Part shown: in pieces, positions 1 through 8,928 of the stretch
Layout of the letters: each line of letters starts with the position of its first letter
Numbering within the stretch: the first letter of the stretch is position 1
Source: Candidatus Helarchaeota archaeon
GTDB taxonomy: Archaea > Asgardarchaeota > Lokiarchaeia > Helarchaeales > RDOG01
DNA: 64,000 bases
Reading direction: 5' to 3'
NCBI GenBank assembly: GCA_019058315.1
Contig: JAHPZH010000001.1
Coordinates: 715,536 to 779,535, forward strand
Notes under the pieces: generated by a model
What the model was told of the DNA's origin: nothing
The model's database searches: none
What the model saw: only the letters and a program-made list of their open reading frames with translations
Made by a program: the position numbers and the translations under genes

Positions 1-1338
1 ATAGTAGCTGCTACAACTCTCGTAACCCCCATTATTTACATTATATTATATTATCCAATTGAATTAATTCTTACCCCAATCATATTTAATGTTTTATTTA
101 TAATCACATTACGTGCTTATAGCAATAGACTAGCCCCTGTCACTGGAACATTACGAATGGAATTTGGATTAATGAATGCAAATTTAACAGAAAGCCTCGA
201 AGGCATAGAAGTTGTAAAAGGTAGTACTCAAGAACAATTTGAGTTGAAAAAATACCTCTTGAATGCAAAAAAATATCGTGATGCATTTATTGAGCAGGGT
301 TACATTCAAGCTAAATATCTACCTATACTATTTTTAGCTTTGGCAATGTCTGCCGGTTTTACACACTCAATAATTTTATTTTTGAATGGAGAAATTAATA
401 TTGGTCAAATTATTTCATATTCAGGGTTACTAACACAGTTAAGTTTTCCCACATATATCTCAATTTGGGTTTTTATTATCGTTAAATTAGCGAAGGCAGG
501 AGCGGAACGTTTAATTGAATTAATGAATCAAGAAACAGAAATTATGGAACCTATTGAAGGAATTACAAAGAAGATTAATGGAAATATAGAATTTAAAAAT
601 GTATCATTCAAATATCCAAATACTGAAAAATTAGTTTTAAAAAATATTTCGTTCGAACTTAAATCAGGGCAAACGGTGGCTATTGTTGGAACAACAGGAT
701 CTGGGAAAAGTACTCTTACAAAATTATTATCTCGTTTATATGATGTTTCCGAAGGTAAAATTTTAATAGATGACATAGACATCCGTGATTACACTCTAAA
801 ATCTTTAAGAACACAAATTTCATATATTGAGCAAGATATTTTTTTATTTTCTACATCTGTACTTGAAAATATTTCATTTGGTAGAGCAGGTTCAATGGAA
901 GAGGTTGTTCAAGTTTCTAAACAAGCACAAGCTCATGAATTCGTTACTGCTTTACCAAATAGTTATGAATCTGAAGTAGGAGAAAGAGGTGTACAATTAA
1001 GCGGGGGAGAGAAACAAAGAATTGCTATTGCGCGTTCCTTTCTTACAGATACTCCATTATTAGTTCTTGATGATTCTACATCTGCAATTGATTCCGATAC
1101 TGAAGATAAAATTCAACGTGCTATTAATATAGTAAGACGTGGTCGAACCACTTTTTTAGTTACTCATCGTTTAAGTCAGATCCGGTGGGCTGATTTAATC
1201 CTTGTCTTAAAATCAGGTCGATTAGTTGCCAAAGGTACACACGAAGAATTGATGGAGATTTCTCCAGAATACAAAAAGATTTTTGTTAAAAAATTTGATT
1301 TGCAAGTTACTACTCAATGTGAGGAGGAGGGAGTGTAA
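1..1338 (+). CDS. ABC exporter subunit with degenerate ATPase site (5' partial)
   Basis: The reading frame is open from base 1, so the start lies outside the window; 445 codons of the C-terminal part are present. It contains the last membrane helices of a type I exporter followed by a nucleotide-binding domain with Walker A (GTTGSGKST), signature LSGGEKQR, Walker B LLVLDDSTSAID and the H-loop VTHRL. The residue after the Walker B aspartate is Asp instead of the catalytic Glu, as in the degenerate-site subunit of heterodimeric exporters such as TM287/288 and BmrC/BmrD. The next gene starts directly at the stop codon, with the ribosome binding site gaggagg inside this gene's last codons, so the two are translationally coupled. 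Substrate unknown; multidrug or lipid export is the family norm. Family call very secure. Confidence 0.95.
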   Translation: MVAATTLVTPIIYIILYYPIELILTPIIFNVLFIITLRAYSNRLAPVTGTLRMEFGLMNANLTESLEGIEVVKGSTQEQFELKKYLLNAKKYRDAFIEQGYIQAKYLPILFLALAMSAGFTHSIILFLNGEINIGQIISYSGLLTQLSFPTYISIWVFIIVKLAKAGAERLIELMNQETEIMEPIEGITKKINGNIEFKNVSFKYPNTEKLVLKNISFELKSGQTVAIVGTTGSGKSTLTKLLSRLYDVSEGKILIDDIDIRDYTLKSLRTQISYIEQDIFLFSTSVLENISFGRAGSMEEVVQVSKQAQAHEFVTALPNSYESEVGERGVQLSGGEKQRIAIARSFLTDTPLLVLDDSTSAIDSDTEDKIQRAINIVRRGRTTFLVTHRLSQIRWADLILVLKSGRLVAKGTHEELMEISPEYKKIFVKKFDLQVTTQCEEEGV

Positions 1339-3162
1339 ATGGCATTTTTTGGTCTTGAAGCTGAAGAATATGATCGTAAATATAAAGATATAGAGTTATC
1401 TAAAAGGATATTAAATTATTTCACTCCTTATAATCGAAAGTTAGTTATCGTCATTATATTCCTAACAGCATCATCCGTCTCAAGCGCTATGGGTCCTATC
1501 TTAGCCAGAACATTAGTAAATAATCTCGAAACAACTCGTGATATTTCCTATTTAATTTTGGTAGTTCTAATAATTTTTATTTTAAATATCATTGCATTTA
1601 TCTTCAATTATTTTCGACAAATAAATTCGGCTGCTGTTATAGGAAATGTTGTTTTTGATTTGAGAAAAGATGCTGTCACAGCAATCTTAGAAAGAGATCT
1701 TTCATTTTTTGACAAAAATCCAATTGGAAAAGTTGTTAGTAGAATAAATACTGATAGCAGAGATTTTGGGGAAGCAATAAACCTTTTTATGCAATTTATT
1801 TCATCCCTCTTGATAATGGTTATTATCATTTCATTTATGATTACGATAGATCTGATATTATTTATAATATTAGTATCTATAATTCCTTGTTTTTTCATTA
1901 TAGCACTTACTTTCAGGAAAGCGGCAAGAAAAGCAACACTATTAGGTCAAAGAGCTCTTGCAAGAGTAAATAGTTTTGTTCAAGAGAGTTTTGCTGGAAT
2001 TCAAGTAGCAAAGACATTTAGACAGGAGGCAAAACTTTACGAAAAATTTAACGAAATAAATAATCAAAGTTACAAAGTTAATTTAAAAAGAGGAGTAACA
2101 CTGACATCTATTTTCCCTACATTAAATATAGTTCAAGGTATTATTTTACCACTAATAATTTATTTTGGTGCTATTGCTTTAAGATTTGGTAATATTGGAA
2201 GCATCCTCGGACTAGGTCTTGGCGCTGGTGATTTCTATTTATTTATTCAAAGTCTTTGGCAACTCTTTTTTCCATTGTTAACAATTGCTAATTTTTGGCC
2301 ACAATTTCAGGCTGGGTTATCTGCAGCTGAAAGGATTTTCTCTATTATTGACACACCCCCAGAAGTTATTCAAACAGGGAACAAACAACCTGAACAATTA
2401 GGAGAAATTGAATTTAAGAATCTAACATTTATGTATGATGAAAATAAAAATGTTTTTGATAATTTCTCTCTAAAAGTTCGTCCAGGGGAATCAATTGCAA
2501 TAGTGGGTCATACTGGAGCTGGAAAATCGACGATGGCAAAACTTTTAACTAGATTCTATGAATTTCAAGAAGGAGATATTCTAATAGATAGTGTAAGTAT
2601 TCGAGATTTTGACCTTAAAGCATATCGAAAATTAATCGGTTTTATTCCACAAGATCCTTTTCTCTGGGGAGAAACTATCGAAAATAATATTAAATATGGG
2701 AAATCTAATGCACGAAACGAAGAGGTGATGTGGGCCCTTGATCAAGCAGGTGGTTCTGACTGGATTAATGATCTGGATAATGGCTTAAAAACGAAAGTTG
2801 GTGAAAGAGGAAAGTTATTATCAATGGGACAACGCCAATTAGTAGCCTTCGCTCGAGTATTGCTCGAAAACCCCTCCATCTTCATTCTAGACGAGGCAAC
2901 CGCATCCGTAGACCCATTTACTGAAACTCGTATTCAAGAAGCTCTCCAAACTATCCTAAAAGAACGCACTTCTATTATCATTGCTCATCGTCTATGGACA
3001 GTTCGCCATGTGGACCGAATAATAGTATTAGACCATGGAAAAATTGTTGAAGAAGGAAATCATGATGAGTTAATGAAGAAATGTGGGGTATATGCTAATC
3101 TCTATAATACCTATTTTAGACATCAATCACTTGATTACATCGAAAAAGCAAAAAATCTTTAG
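1339..3162 (+). CDS. ABC exporter subunit with consensus ATPase site
   Basis: This 607-residue full-length half-transporter is the partner of the preceding gene. Residues about 30-330 form the six-helix transmembrane domain, including an intracellular coupling segment near RQEAKLYEKF. The ATPase domain follows with Walker A GHTGAGKST, Walker B FILDEATASVD with an intact catalytic Glu, and H-loop IAHRL. Its signature is LSMGQRQL rather than LSGGQ. In this exporter class, one composite site (this subunit's Walker B with the partner's LSGGE) is active and the other is degenerate, which fits these two genes exactly. The ATG abuts the upstream stop. Exported substrate cannot be told from sequence. 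Confidence 0.95.
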   Translation: MAFFGLEAEEYDRKYKDIELSKRILNYFTPYNRKLVIVIIFLTASSVSSAMGPILARTLVNNLETTRDISYLILVVLIIFILNIIAFIFNYFRQINSAAVIGNVVFDLRKDAVTAILERDLSFFDKNPIGKVVSRINTDSRDFGEAINLFMQFISSLLIMVIIISFMITIDLILFIILVSIIPCFFIIALTFRKAARKATLLGQRALARVNSFVQESFAGIQVAKTFRQEAKLYEKFNEINNQSYKVNLKRGVTLTSIFPTLNIVQGIILPLIIYFGAIALRFGNIGSILGLGLGAGDFYLFIQSLWQLFFPLLTIANFWPQFQAGLSAAERIFSIIDTPPEVIQTGNKQPEQLGEIEFKNLTFMYDENKNVFDNFSLKVRPGESIAIVGHTGAGKSTMAKLLTRFYEFQEGDILIDSVSIRDFDLKAYRKLIGFIPQDPFLWGETIENNIKYGKSNARNEEVMWALDQAGGSDWINDLDNGLKTKVGERGKLLSMGQRQLVAFARVLLENPSIFILDEATASVDPFTETRIQEALQTILKERTSIIIAHRLWTVRHVDRIIVLDHGKIVEEGNHDELMKKCGVYANLYNTYFRHQSLDYIEKAKNL

Positions 3163-3193
3163 AAATATTGGGTGTATTTAATTCTAATTATAA

Positions 3194-4300
3194 TTACGGG
3201 TTTTTTCTTATAGCTTTTATTATAGAAATTATAAATAATATAACTCCGATTCCAATTCCAAGAATAACACCAAATAAAAAGAATAAAAAAGAAAAATCCG
3301 GAATAAACTTAATCAATGTGGATGTTAATGTAAAGGTAAAAGCTAAAATAATGAATAATTTCCAGGAAAATTCAATTGGTGGCTTATAATTTTCTTTTAT
3401 CAATTGTTCTTTAGATTTTCTAAGATTAAGATAAAATAAAATGAATATAATAGCATATAATATCCAAATTATTATTTGTGAACCAATATCGGGAAGGGCT
3501 TCAGGTCTTATTATAATACCAGTAATTAAATATAATATTATTGTAAAAACAAGAAGAATAAAGAATTGCTTTTGATTTGGTAATAATTGATACATGGTAA
3601 ATTTCACTCCACCAGTTTTCTTTCTCCAAATTAATACTAATATCCCAAGAATTATAGTTAAAGTGAATCCAGATAGTAATGAATGTGCAGGTTTAAACGA
3701 ATTAATACTTTGGAATCCACCGCACCATAGCGCAAATAATATTAGTATTAAATAGCTTTTTCTCTTTGAACTGAATAAATTTTGAACTTTTTCTGGGGCA
3801 TAGTTCATTATATCTCTTGATTTAGTAAGCAAATTTTCAGAACATAATAAAGGAATTATAAAAGCAAAAAATGCATGCCACCAAAAAACTAAAAGAAAGA
3901 ACTCGAAAACAGCTATTCCACCCAATTTAAAAGTGTTAGGTGCCCAATAAGGTTCCCAAAGAACCTTGGTAATATAAGCTTCATACATTCCATATATCAT
4001 ACCAGCTAAAAAAAGTGTATAAATATTCGGTTTTCCATGATTAAACACTATATATGATAAGACTAGTATATGAAGAGTGTATAATGGAAAAGTCACACAT
4101 AAACTCCATAGATCATAATAAGGTAACATTGTAGCCCCTGAAATAACTTCGGCAAATAGAAACGAAAAATTCCCTAAAATAATCCAAAAAAACAACTTCA
4201 ATTTTTTAGATGGTTCTAGTTCAATCATGTTTATTTCATAAGTAACATTATCAAATTCATTCTTTGAATTTTTATTATCTACAACATCCAAAATTATCAC
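3194..4300 (-). CDS. polytopic membrane protein of unknown function
   Basis: I do not recognise this 368-residue protein. After a polar N-terminus of about 35 residues it has roughly nine hydrophobic segments, with a conserved-looking segment GMIYGMYEAYITKVLW followed by an aromatic loop rich in Trp and Pro. The last stretch is a Gly/Ile helix and the end is basic (IRKNP), placing the C-terminus probably in the cytoplasm. The frame can start with GTG at 4300 or TTG at 4291; the latter has agtgat a few bases upstream. It is last in a run of minus-strand membrane genes (7528-8007, 6404-7471, 5506-6282, 4439-5233) and could be co-transcribed with them, but it lacks their zinc ribbon. It converges with the ABC exporter gene. 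Confidence 0.75.
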   Translation of the reverse strand: MIILDVVDNKNSKNEFDNVTYEINMIELEPSKKLKLFFWIILGNFSFLFAEVISGATMLPYYDLWSLCVTFPLYTLHILVLSYIVFNHGKPNIYTLFLAGMIYGMYEAYITKVLWEPYWAPNTFKLGGIAVFEFFLLVFWWHAFFAFIIPLLCSENLLTKSRDIMNYAPEKVQNLFSSKRKSYLILILFALWCGGFQSINSFKPAHSLLSGFTLTIILGILVLIWRKKTGGVKFTMYQLLPNQKQFFILLVFTIILYLITGIIIRPEALPDIGSQIIIWILYAIIFILFYLNLRKSKEQLIKENYKPPIEFSWKLFIILAFTFTLTSTLIKFIPDFSFLFFLFGVILGIGIGVILFIISIIKAIRKNP

Positions 4301-4438
4301 TATAAAATTAGATAGTTCCTAACATGGAAATCCCACTAATTATTAAAATAATACATATGATGATAATAATAACAATTGAATTAATTAATTCCTCCTTATT
4401 TTTCAATTTTTTGACTCCCATTGAATATAAGAGATAAT

Positions 4439-5233
4439 TTAATAATCTAAAACCGTCCCGCAATATTCACATTCACAAGGTGGTTTTTTTCTTAAAGGTG
4501 CATGGCATGCAGGACATTTTTTGATTAATATTTTTCTTTTTAGTCTTCTCTTTGATACTGCTTGAGATATATCTCTATATGGTCTTCTCTCGATAGGTTC
4601 ATATGAACTATATTGCGAACTCCTTCTTTTTTCTTCTTTTGAGTTTTCATAAAAAGCAAATTGAAAAATTATACCTACAATACCAATAAGAATCATAAAA
4701 AATCCAATAATTACTGTTGACGAATAAGGTTTAAGAAGTTCATATAATATTGTAGTCATAAGAAGAATATCCTCATTTGAGGATGATGAAAATAATAATA
4801 GAAATATCATAATCCTAAAACTGTTTACAGAAAATCTGTTCCTTTGGGAGTAAAAAATGTTTACTCCTCCGATTATTATTGAGACTATACAAATTATAAT
4901 TAATATAGGTTTAAGAACTGTTTTTTGCCGTTTTGTTAATTTAGAGCTAAGAAATGAATGACTTTTACCAGTTATAATAAGAAAACCAATAATTCCTATA
5001 ATATTTATTACAATTCCCGCAATAAATATATTATTATTAGGTCTCGATTCGTTATATATTGCTACTAAAACTGCCCAATTCATACTTTGTTCAAATAGTA
5101 AATAACCAGATAACAATTCTAATTCGTTACTTGTTTTAATGACAAATATTATTACATTTATTCCACCAATTACTAATAAAACCATTATAATGATTCCGAT
5201 AAATAAAAGAAATATTTTTTGCCAATCTTTCAT
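4439..5233 (-). CDS. two-module membrane protein with C-terminal zinc ribbon (copy A)
   Basis: This 264-residue protein has two repeats of about 95 residues, each helix - external loop - helix (for example IIIMVLLVIGGIN then FIAGIVINIIGIIGF), giving four membrane segments. A Tyr/Arg/Ser-rich cytoplasmic linker leads to a zinc ribbon with CPAC, then CECEYCG. It is the left copy of a tandem duplication: the paralog at 5506-6282 is nearly identical at the N-terminus (MKDWQKIFLL), in the linker and in the zinc ribbon, but the external loops diverge strongly. A start with aaggaat upstream supports the ATG. Function unknown; I do not know this family. A membrane sensor or scaffold with a cytoplasmic metal-binding tail is a guess. 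Confidence 0.8.
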   Translation of the reverse strand: MKDWQKIFLLFIGIIIMVLLVIGGINVIIFVIKTSNELELLSGYLLFEQSMNWAVLVAIYNESRPNNNIFIAGIVINIIGIIGFLIITGKSHSFLSSKLTKRQKTVLKPILIIICIVSIIIGGVNIFYSQRNRFSVNSFRIMIFLLLFSSSSNEDILLMTTILYELLKPYSSTVIIGFFMILIGIVGIIFQFAFYENSKEEKRRSSQYSSYEPIERRPYRDISQAVSKRRLKRKILIKKCPACHAPLRKKPPCECEYCGTVLDY

Positions 5234-5290
5234 TTTTTTCTATTCCTTCTTCATAAAATTATTTTAGAATAATAATAATCTCTTACTTTT

Positions 5291-5344
5291 TTATCCAACA
5301 AGTCTTCCACAATATTCACATTCACAAGGAGGAGAATTCATTAA
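5291..5344 (-). pseudogene. relic zinc-ribbon tail (like gene 7528-8007)
   Basis: Read on the minus strand, this ends in NSPPCECEYCGRLVG and a stop, matching the last residues of the intact gene at 7528-8007 (KSPPCECEYCGRLIG). Nothing recognisable of the membrane part precedes it. A short ATG frame exists but only 16 codons long. It is best read as a leftover 3' end from an older tandem duplication in this array. Its sister relic is at 6340-6388. Confidence 0.75.
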
Positions 5345-5354
5345 TGGGTTTATT

Positions 5355-5446
5355 TCATTTAACAATTGATCCACAATATTCGCCTTCACAAAGTAGTTTC
5401 TTTCTTAAGGAGGCATGACAAGTATGACATTTTGAAAGGGTTATTT
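5355..5446 (-). pseudogene. relic zinc-ribbon tail (truncated copy of gene 6404-7471)
   Basis: The minus strand reads ITLSKCHTCHASLRKK, then LLCEGEYCGSIVK and a TGA stop. The intact gene at 6404-7471 has LTLSKCPACHAPLRKK and PPCECEYCGSIVK at the same place. Frame is preserved, but Pro residues and one Cys are lost, and an in-frame stop lies just upstream, where homology to the full gene ends. This marks the right breakpoint of duplication unit A: the copied segment included only the 3' end of the neighbouring gene. Confidence 0.8.
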
Positions 5447-5505
5447 TTTATATATTTTATTATTATCAATTTTTTTTGGCTACCTAATTGAATATCATAA
5501 ATAAT

Positions 5506-6282
5506 TTAATAATCTAAAACCGTTCCGCAATATTCGCATTCACAAGGTGGTTTTTTTCTTAAAGGCGCATGACATGCAGGACATTTTTTGATTGTTATTT
5601 TTCTTTTTGGTCTTCTTTTATATAGTTCTTGAGATATAGCCCTATATGGACTTATCCCAATTGGTTCATATCTTCTGTATCGTGAACTCCTTCTTACTAT
5701 TTTTCCTGAAGATTTATAAAAACTTAATTGAAAAAATAGAGTTGCCACTCCAATTATAGAAGTCACAATTCCAATAATTTGAGGTGAAGAATAGGGATTA
5801 AGTGAGTTAAGCAAAAATAAAATAATTAATCCAAAATCTACATCAAATAATATTATTATTAAACCATAAATATTTAATCTTTGTTTCGCATTTTGCATAA
5901 TAAAAAATAAGCTTACTCCACCTATCAACATGACTAAACTAATTATTATTAAAATAGGTTTAAGTATTGATTTTTGTCTTTCACTTAATTTAGAATTCAG
6001 ATGCGAATGACTTTTACCTGTTATAATAAAAAATCCAACAACACCTATACCAATTAATACAATTCCCGTAATAAACATATTGCGATTAGGTCTAGATCCG
6101 CTATAAAATCCTACTATAACCGCTAATTCATAATTTTTTTCAAATAAGAAATAACCCGAAAAAAACCCTAATTCGTCTTTCGTTTTAATGACAAATATTA
6201 TTGCATTTATTCCACCAATTACTAATAAAACCATTATAATGATCCCGATAACTAAAAGAAATATTTTTTGCCAATCTTTCAT
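5506..6282 (-). CDS. two-module membrane protein with C-terminal zinc ribbon (copy B)
   Basis: This 258-residue protein is the paralog of 4439-5233. It has the same N-terminus, two helix-loop-helix modules, a Tyr/Arg linker with EPIGISPYRAISQ, and an identical zinc-ribbon end (CPACHAPLRKK through CEYCGTVLDY). The loops between helices of each module differ greatly from copy A while the helix flanks are conserved, which suggests the loops evolve fast or under diversifying selection. The upstream sequence aaggaatagaaaaaa before the ATG is shared with copy A. Function unknown. Confidence 0.8.
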   Translation of the reverse strand: MKDWQKIFLLVIGIIIMVLLVIGGINAIIFVIKTKDELGFFSGYFLFEKNYELAVIVGFYSGSRPNRNMFITGIVLIGIGVVGFFIITGKSHSHLNSKLSERQKSILKPILIIISLVMLIGGVSLFFIMQNAKQRLNIYGLIIILFDVDFGLIILFLLNSLNPYSSPQIIGIVTSIIGVATLFFQLSFYKSSGKIVRRSSRYRRYEPIGISPYRAISQELYKRRPKRKITIKKCPACHAPLRKKPPCECEYCGTVLDY

Positions 6283-6339
6283 TTTTTTCTATTCCTTCTT
6301 CATAAAATTACTTTAGAATAATAAAGAATTCTTACTTTT

Positions 6340-6388
6340 TTATCTAACAAGTCTTTCACAATATTAACATTCATTAGGAGGAAAATTC
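6340..6388 (-). pseudogene. relic zinc-ribbon tail with internal stop
   Basis: The minus strand reads NFPPNEC, stop, YCERLVR, stop, aligning to NSPPCECEYCGRLVG of the relic at 5291-5344 at exactly 1,049 bp offset. The first Cys has become Asn and a Glu codon has become a stop, so this copy decayed further. It predates the tandem duplication because both units carry it. Confidence 0.7.
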
Positions 6389-6403
6389 CTTAAGAGTTTT
6401 ATT

Positions 6404-7471
6404 TTATTTAACAATTGATCCGCAATATTCGCATTCACAAGGTGGTTTCTTTCTTAGGGGGGCATGACAAGCAGGACATTTTGAGAGGGTTAATTTTTTT
6501 TGTGGTCGCCTCCTGATTATTGGACCTGGTCGATATTTCCGATAATCTGTTGCTGGGTAGGCATAAGATGTTGATAAAGCTTGTATTGCTGGATATTTAT
6601 AAATTATTATTGAGACTACCGAACCTAAAACACCAATAACTGTCATTAGAATTCCAGAAATGAATTCTGGTGAATATGATTGAAATCCCATTCCTATTAT
6701 TATTAGTATTTCCACTAGAGATTCCAAATTAATATATATTGATGTTATTAACAAAATAGTCAATTTTTTAGTTTTTTGTTGAAAACCTAATATTGTCGCA
6801 ATTCCAATAATTAATGAAATAATACAAATTATAATTATTATTATTATAAATCCTAAAATTTGTCGATCCTCGAATTTGGAGTGAAAATCTGGACTTTTTC
6901 TTATAGTTGAAATGCACGTAGCTGCAATTCCAAATCCCGTCATCACAATTCCAATAATAAATGTTGAGTAATGAGGTTTAAGCCCATCATAAACAGCTCC
7001 TAAAAACACCATTTCTTTACTTCCTTCATTAATGATAATTAATGCCATTATAAGAGATGAGGATTCACGGCGGTTTTGAACAGAATTTAATAACATATTA
7101 ATTCCAGTAATCGCCAAAATGATGCAGATTATAATAAAAATAATCGTGATTATATTCTTTTGATGATCATCCAAATTGGAATATAAATCTGGACCTTTGG
7201 TAATTGTTAAAACGAATGTACCTACAATTCCAAGAATGATCATTATCATCCCTGCAATATAAATCGGTAAATGAGGGTTCATTACATTATAAATTAGTCC
7301 TAACAAGAAAAAACCTTCCTTGGCATTGGTAAAGAATATTGATGTTACGATAAGAGATTCCATTAATGTCTTTGTTTCGAATGAACTAGTTATTGTTGTA
7401 ATTCCTATTATTATTAAAAAAACAAAGATGACAAGAGCTAAGATAATAAGAGATACTTCTTTTCTATTCAA
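6404..7471 (-). CDS. three-module membrane protein with C-terminal zinc ribbon
   Basis: This 355-residue member of the array has three helix-loop-helix modules instead of two. Module boundaries can be seen by recurring ends: IYIAGMIMIILGIVG, TFIIGIVMTGFGIAA and EFISGILMTVIGVLG, with similar linkers KGPDLYSNLDDHQ and KSPDFHSKFEDRQ between them. The linker is Tyr/Arg rich and the tail is a CPAC and CECEYCG zinc ribbon. The start is TTG at 7471 with aaaggagg about 10 nt upstream. Six membrane segments are predicted by eye. Internal module duplication explains the length relative to its neighbours. Function unknown. Confidence 0.8.
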   Translation of the reverse strand: MNRKEVSLIILALVIFVFLIIIGITTITSSFETKTLMESLIVTSIFFTNAKEGFFLLGLIYNVMNPHLPIYIAGMIMIILGIVGTFVLTITKGPDLYSNLDDHQKNIITIIFIIICIILAITGINMLLNSVQNRRESSSLIMALIIINEGSKEMVFLGAVYDGLKPHYSTFIIGIVMTGFGIAATCISTIRKSPDFHSKFEDRQILGFIIIIIIICIISLIIGIATILGFQQKTKKLTILLITSIYINLESLVEILIIIGMGFQSYSPEFISGILMTVIGVLGSVVSIIIYKYPAIQALSTSYAYPATDYRKYRPGPIIRRRPQKKLTLSKCPACHAPLRKKPPCECEYCGSIVK

Positions 7472-7527
7472 TATATTTTTTCCTCCTTTCTTATATGAAG
7501 ATTTTAAATAGGATAATTATCATTCTA

Positions 7528-8007
7528 CTATCCAATTAATCTTCCACAATATTCACATTCACAAGGTGGTGATTTTCTTAAAGGTGCTTTACAAGCTGGA
7601 CAAAATGTTATCTCAATTTTCTTTCTTTTTCTTACCCTGAATATACTTCTTGGTTTAATATGTTGATAACTTGAATAAACTGGTTTAGAGCGGGTTTTAT
7701 TAAAAATTATTAATGAAACGAATAATACAATTACACTTATTATAATCATTGCAACTCCAGAAACGAAATTTGAATAATATGGACCTTCTCCAAACATTAA
7801 GTACATACTATAAAAAAACATAAAATTAAATACATCATCAAATGTATCACTAAATGGATCAATAAAAATCGGTAAAATAAATGTTAAATTCATTAGTTGC
7901 ATTCTACCTCTGAAAGCATTTACGACAGTTACTATTCCAATAATTATAAAAATAATACAAATTATTATTATAGCCCCTAAAATTATATTTTTTATTTCAT
8001 TTTTCAA
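7528..8007 (-). CDS. single-module membrane protein with C-terminal zinc ribbon
   Basis: This 159-residue protein is the shortest array member and has one helix-loop-helix module (IIIICIIFIIIGIVTVV and NFVSGVAMIIISVIVLF), a basic Tyr/Arg linker, and a zinc ribbon CPACKAPLRKS with CECEYCGRLIG. It looks like the minimal unit from which the two- and three-module paralogs expanded. The loop is Phe/Asp rich and unlike the others. Start is TTG at 8007 with gggag upstream. It is first in the minus-strand run and probably heads the transcript. Function unknown. Confidence 0.8.
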   Translation of the reverse strand: MKNEIKNIILGAIIIICIIFIIIGIVTVVNAFRGRMQLMNLTFILPIFIDPFSDTFDDVFNFMFFYSMYLMFGEGPYYSNFVSGVAMIIISVIVLFVSLIIFNKTRSKPVYSSYQHIKPRSIFRVRKRKKIEITFCPACKAPLRKSPPCECEYCGRLIG

Positions 8008-8201
8008 GTTTTTAAACTCCCAATAACTCCATCACATAGAATCATCATAAAATTAAAAATTTAAATATATTGAATTAGGAATTTATTAATTCATTTTAAT
8101 GATTTGAATTTATATTAATTTTTCAAATCACTAAATTATTGAATTATAAAATCAAATTACGGAATATATAGAATAAAATAAGAACTTTTTTATATCTATT
8201 T

Positions 8202-8831
8202 TTATTTCAATATTTTTCCAGTTTCCATATACCAAAGATATAGATCTAATTCCCCAAGAGTCAAATTCAATTCTCCTGCCATCTTCTTTAATATTTCTTC
8301 GATTTGTAAATATTTTGTTTTGGATAAAGATTTTGGTTTTTCATCAATTAATTTATTCTTAATCAATAAATCAATTATATGGAAATCAATTATAGCGAGA
8401 TTTTTAAAACCGATATTTCTTAAAAAATGGCTAGCTTCTTTGTAACCTAAACCTTTAATGTTTTTAACTAACCAATTTCTCAATTCATTCTCATTTTCAT
8501 AGGAATTAATAATTTTTTTTATATTGTCTTTATATTTCCTACTAACATCGATATAATTGGCTCGTTTGTTATAGAAACGATATTTAACCTTTTTTAAACA
8601 TTTTGCTAGTTCCGCTTCTTGAAGAGTTAGAAAGTCATCACCAATTTCATCTTGCACCCTGATACACATTTCTGCACTACAGTTGGCGGTCATTATGCAA
8701 AAACAAAGCTCCTTAAAAATTTCATTAGACTCTTTTTCCCCCAATTCCTGAAACTCTCTGATACGATTATCTACTAATTCTTTAATGTTACTTTGTTTTA
8801 ATTCTTGAATGAATTCTAATAAGTCTTGCAT
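8202..8831 (-). CDS. ogg: Ogg2-type N-glycosylase/DNA lyase
   Basis: This 209-residue enzyme removes 8-oxoguanine from DNA and nicks the abasic site by beta-elimination. It has the helix-hairpin-helix-GPD fold: the hairpin NIKGLGYKEASHFLRNIG carries the probable Schiff-base Lys131, and IIDFHIID carries catalytic Asp149. The 18-residue spacing equals that of Methanocaldococcus jannaschii Ogg (Lys129, Asp147). The length is usual for the archaeal Ogg2 group and no iron-sulfur cluster Cys motif is present, unlike endonuclease III. The ATG at 8831 is preceded by a TATA-like element. It stands alone, divergent from the DUF72 gene. Confidence 0.93.
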   Translation of the reverse strand: MQDLLEFIQELKQSNIKELVDNRIREFQELGEKESNEIFKELCFCIMTANCSAEMCIRVQDEIGDDFLTLQEAELAKCLKKVKYRFYNKRANYIDVSRKYKDNIKKIINSYENENELRNWLVKNIKGLGYKEASHFLRNIGFKNLAIIDFHIIDLLIKNKLIDEKPKSLSKTKYLQIEEILKKMAGELNLTLGELDLYLWYMETGKILK

Positions 8832-8862
8832 TAAGTGTTTAAGATAAAATTCATTTAAATTG

Positions 8863-8874
8863 TCTTTTATATAG
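8863..8874 (-). promoter_or_regulatory. TATA-like promoter of ogg
   Basis: Read on the minus strand, ctatataaaaga resembles an archaeal TATA box and lies about 35-40 bp before the ATG at 8831. It overlaps the left copy of an 11-bp direct repeat (tatatagtaat at 8868-8878). Confidence 0.45.
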
Positions 8875-8928
8875 TAATTTCATTTTTATTCTGCTCTCTA
8901 CTGATTTATATCTAAATTCAACAAGTTC

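Larger units (their letters stand above)
4439..5446. repeat. tandem duplication unit A
   Basis: This segment is the left copy of a direct duplication whose right copy is 5506-6495. Three landmarks sit at exactly 1,049 bp offset: the start codons (5233 and 6282), the stop of a decayed zinc-ribbon tail (5291 and 6340), and the stop of a second tail (5355 and 6404). The gene stops differ by 1,067 because copy A has 18 extra bases. Similarity ends abruptly near 5447, inside what was the 3' end of the next gene. The left edge seems to continue some tens of bases past the stop codon. Confidence 0.85.
5506..6495. repeat. tandem duplication unit B
   Basis: This is the right copy of the duplication described for 4439-5446. 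It contains the paralog gene, the vestigial zinc-ribbon tail at 6340-6388, and the true 3' end of the gene at 6404-7471. Because the gene at 6404-7471 is whole here and truncated in unit A, unit B is probably the ancestral arrangement. Confidence 0.85.
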
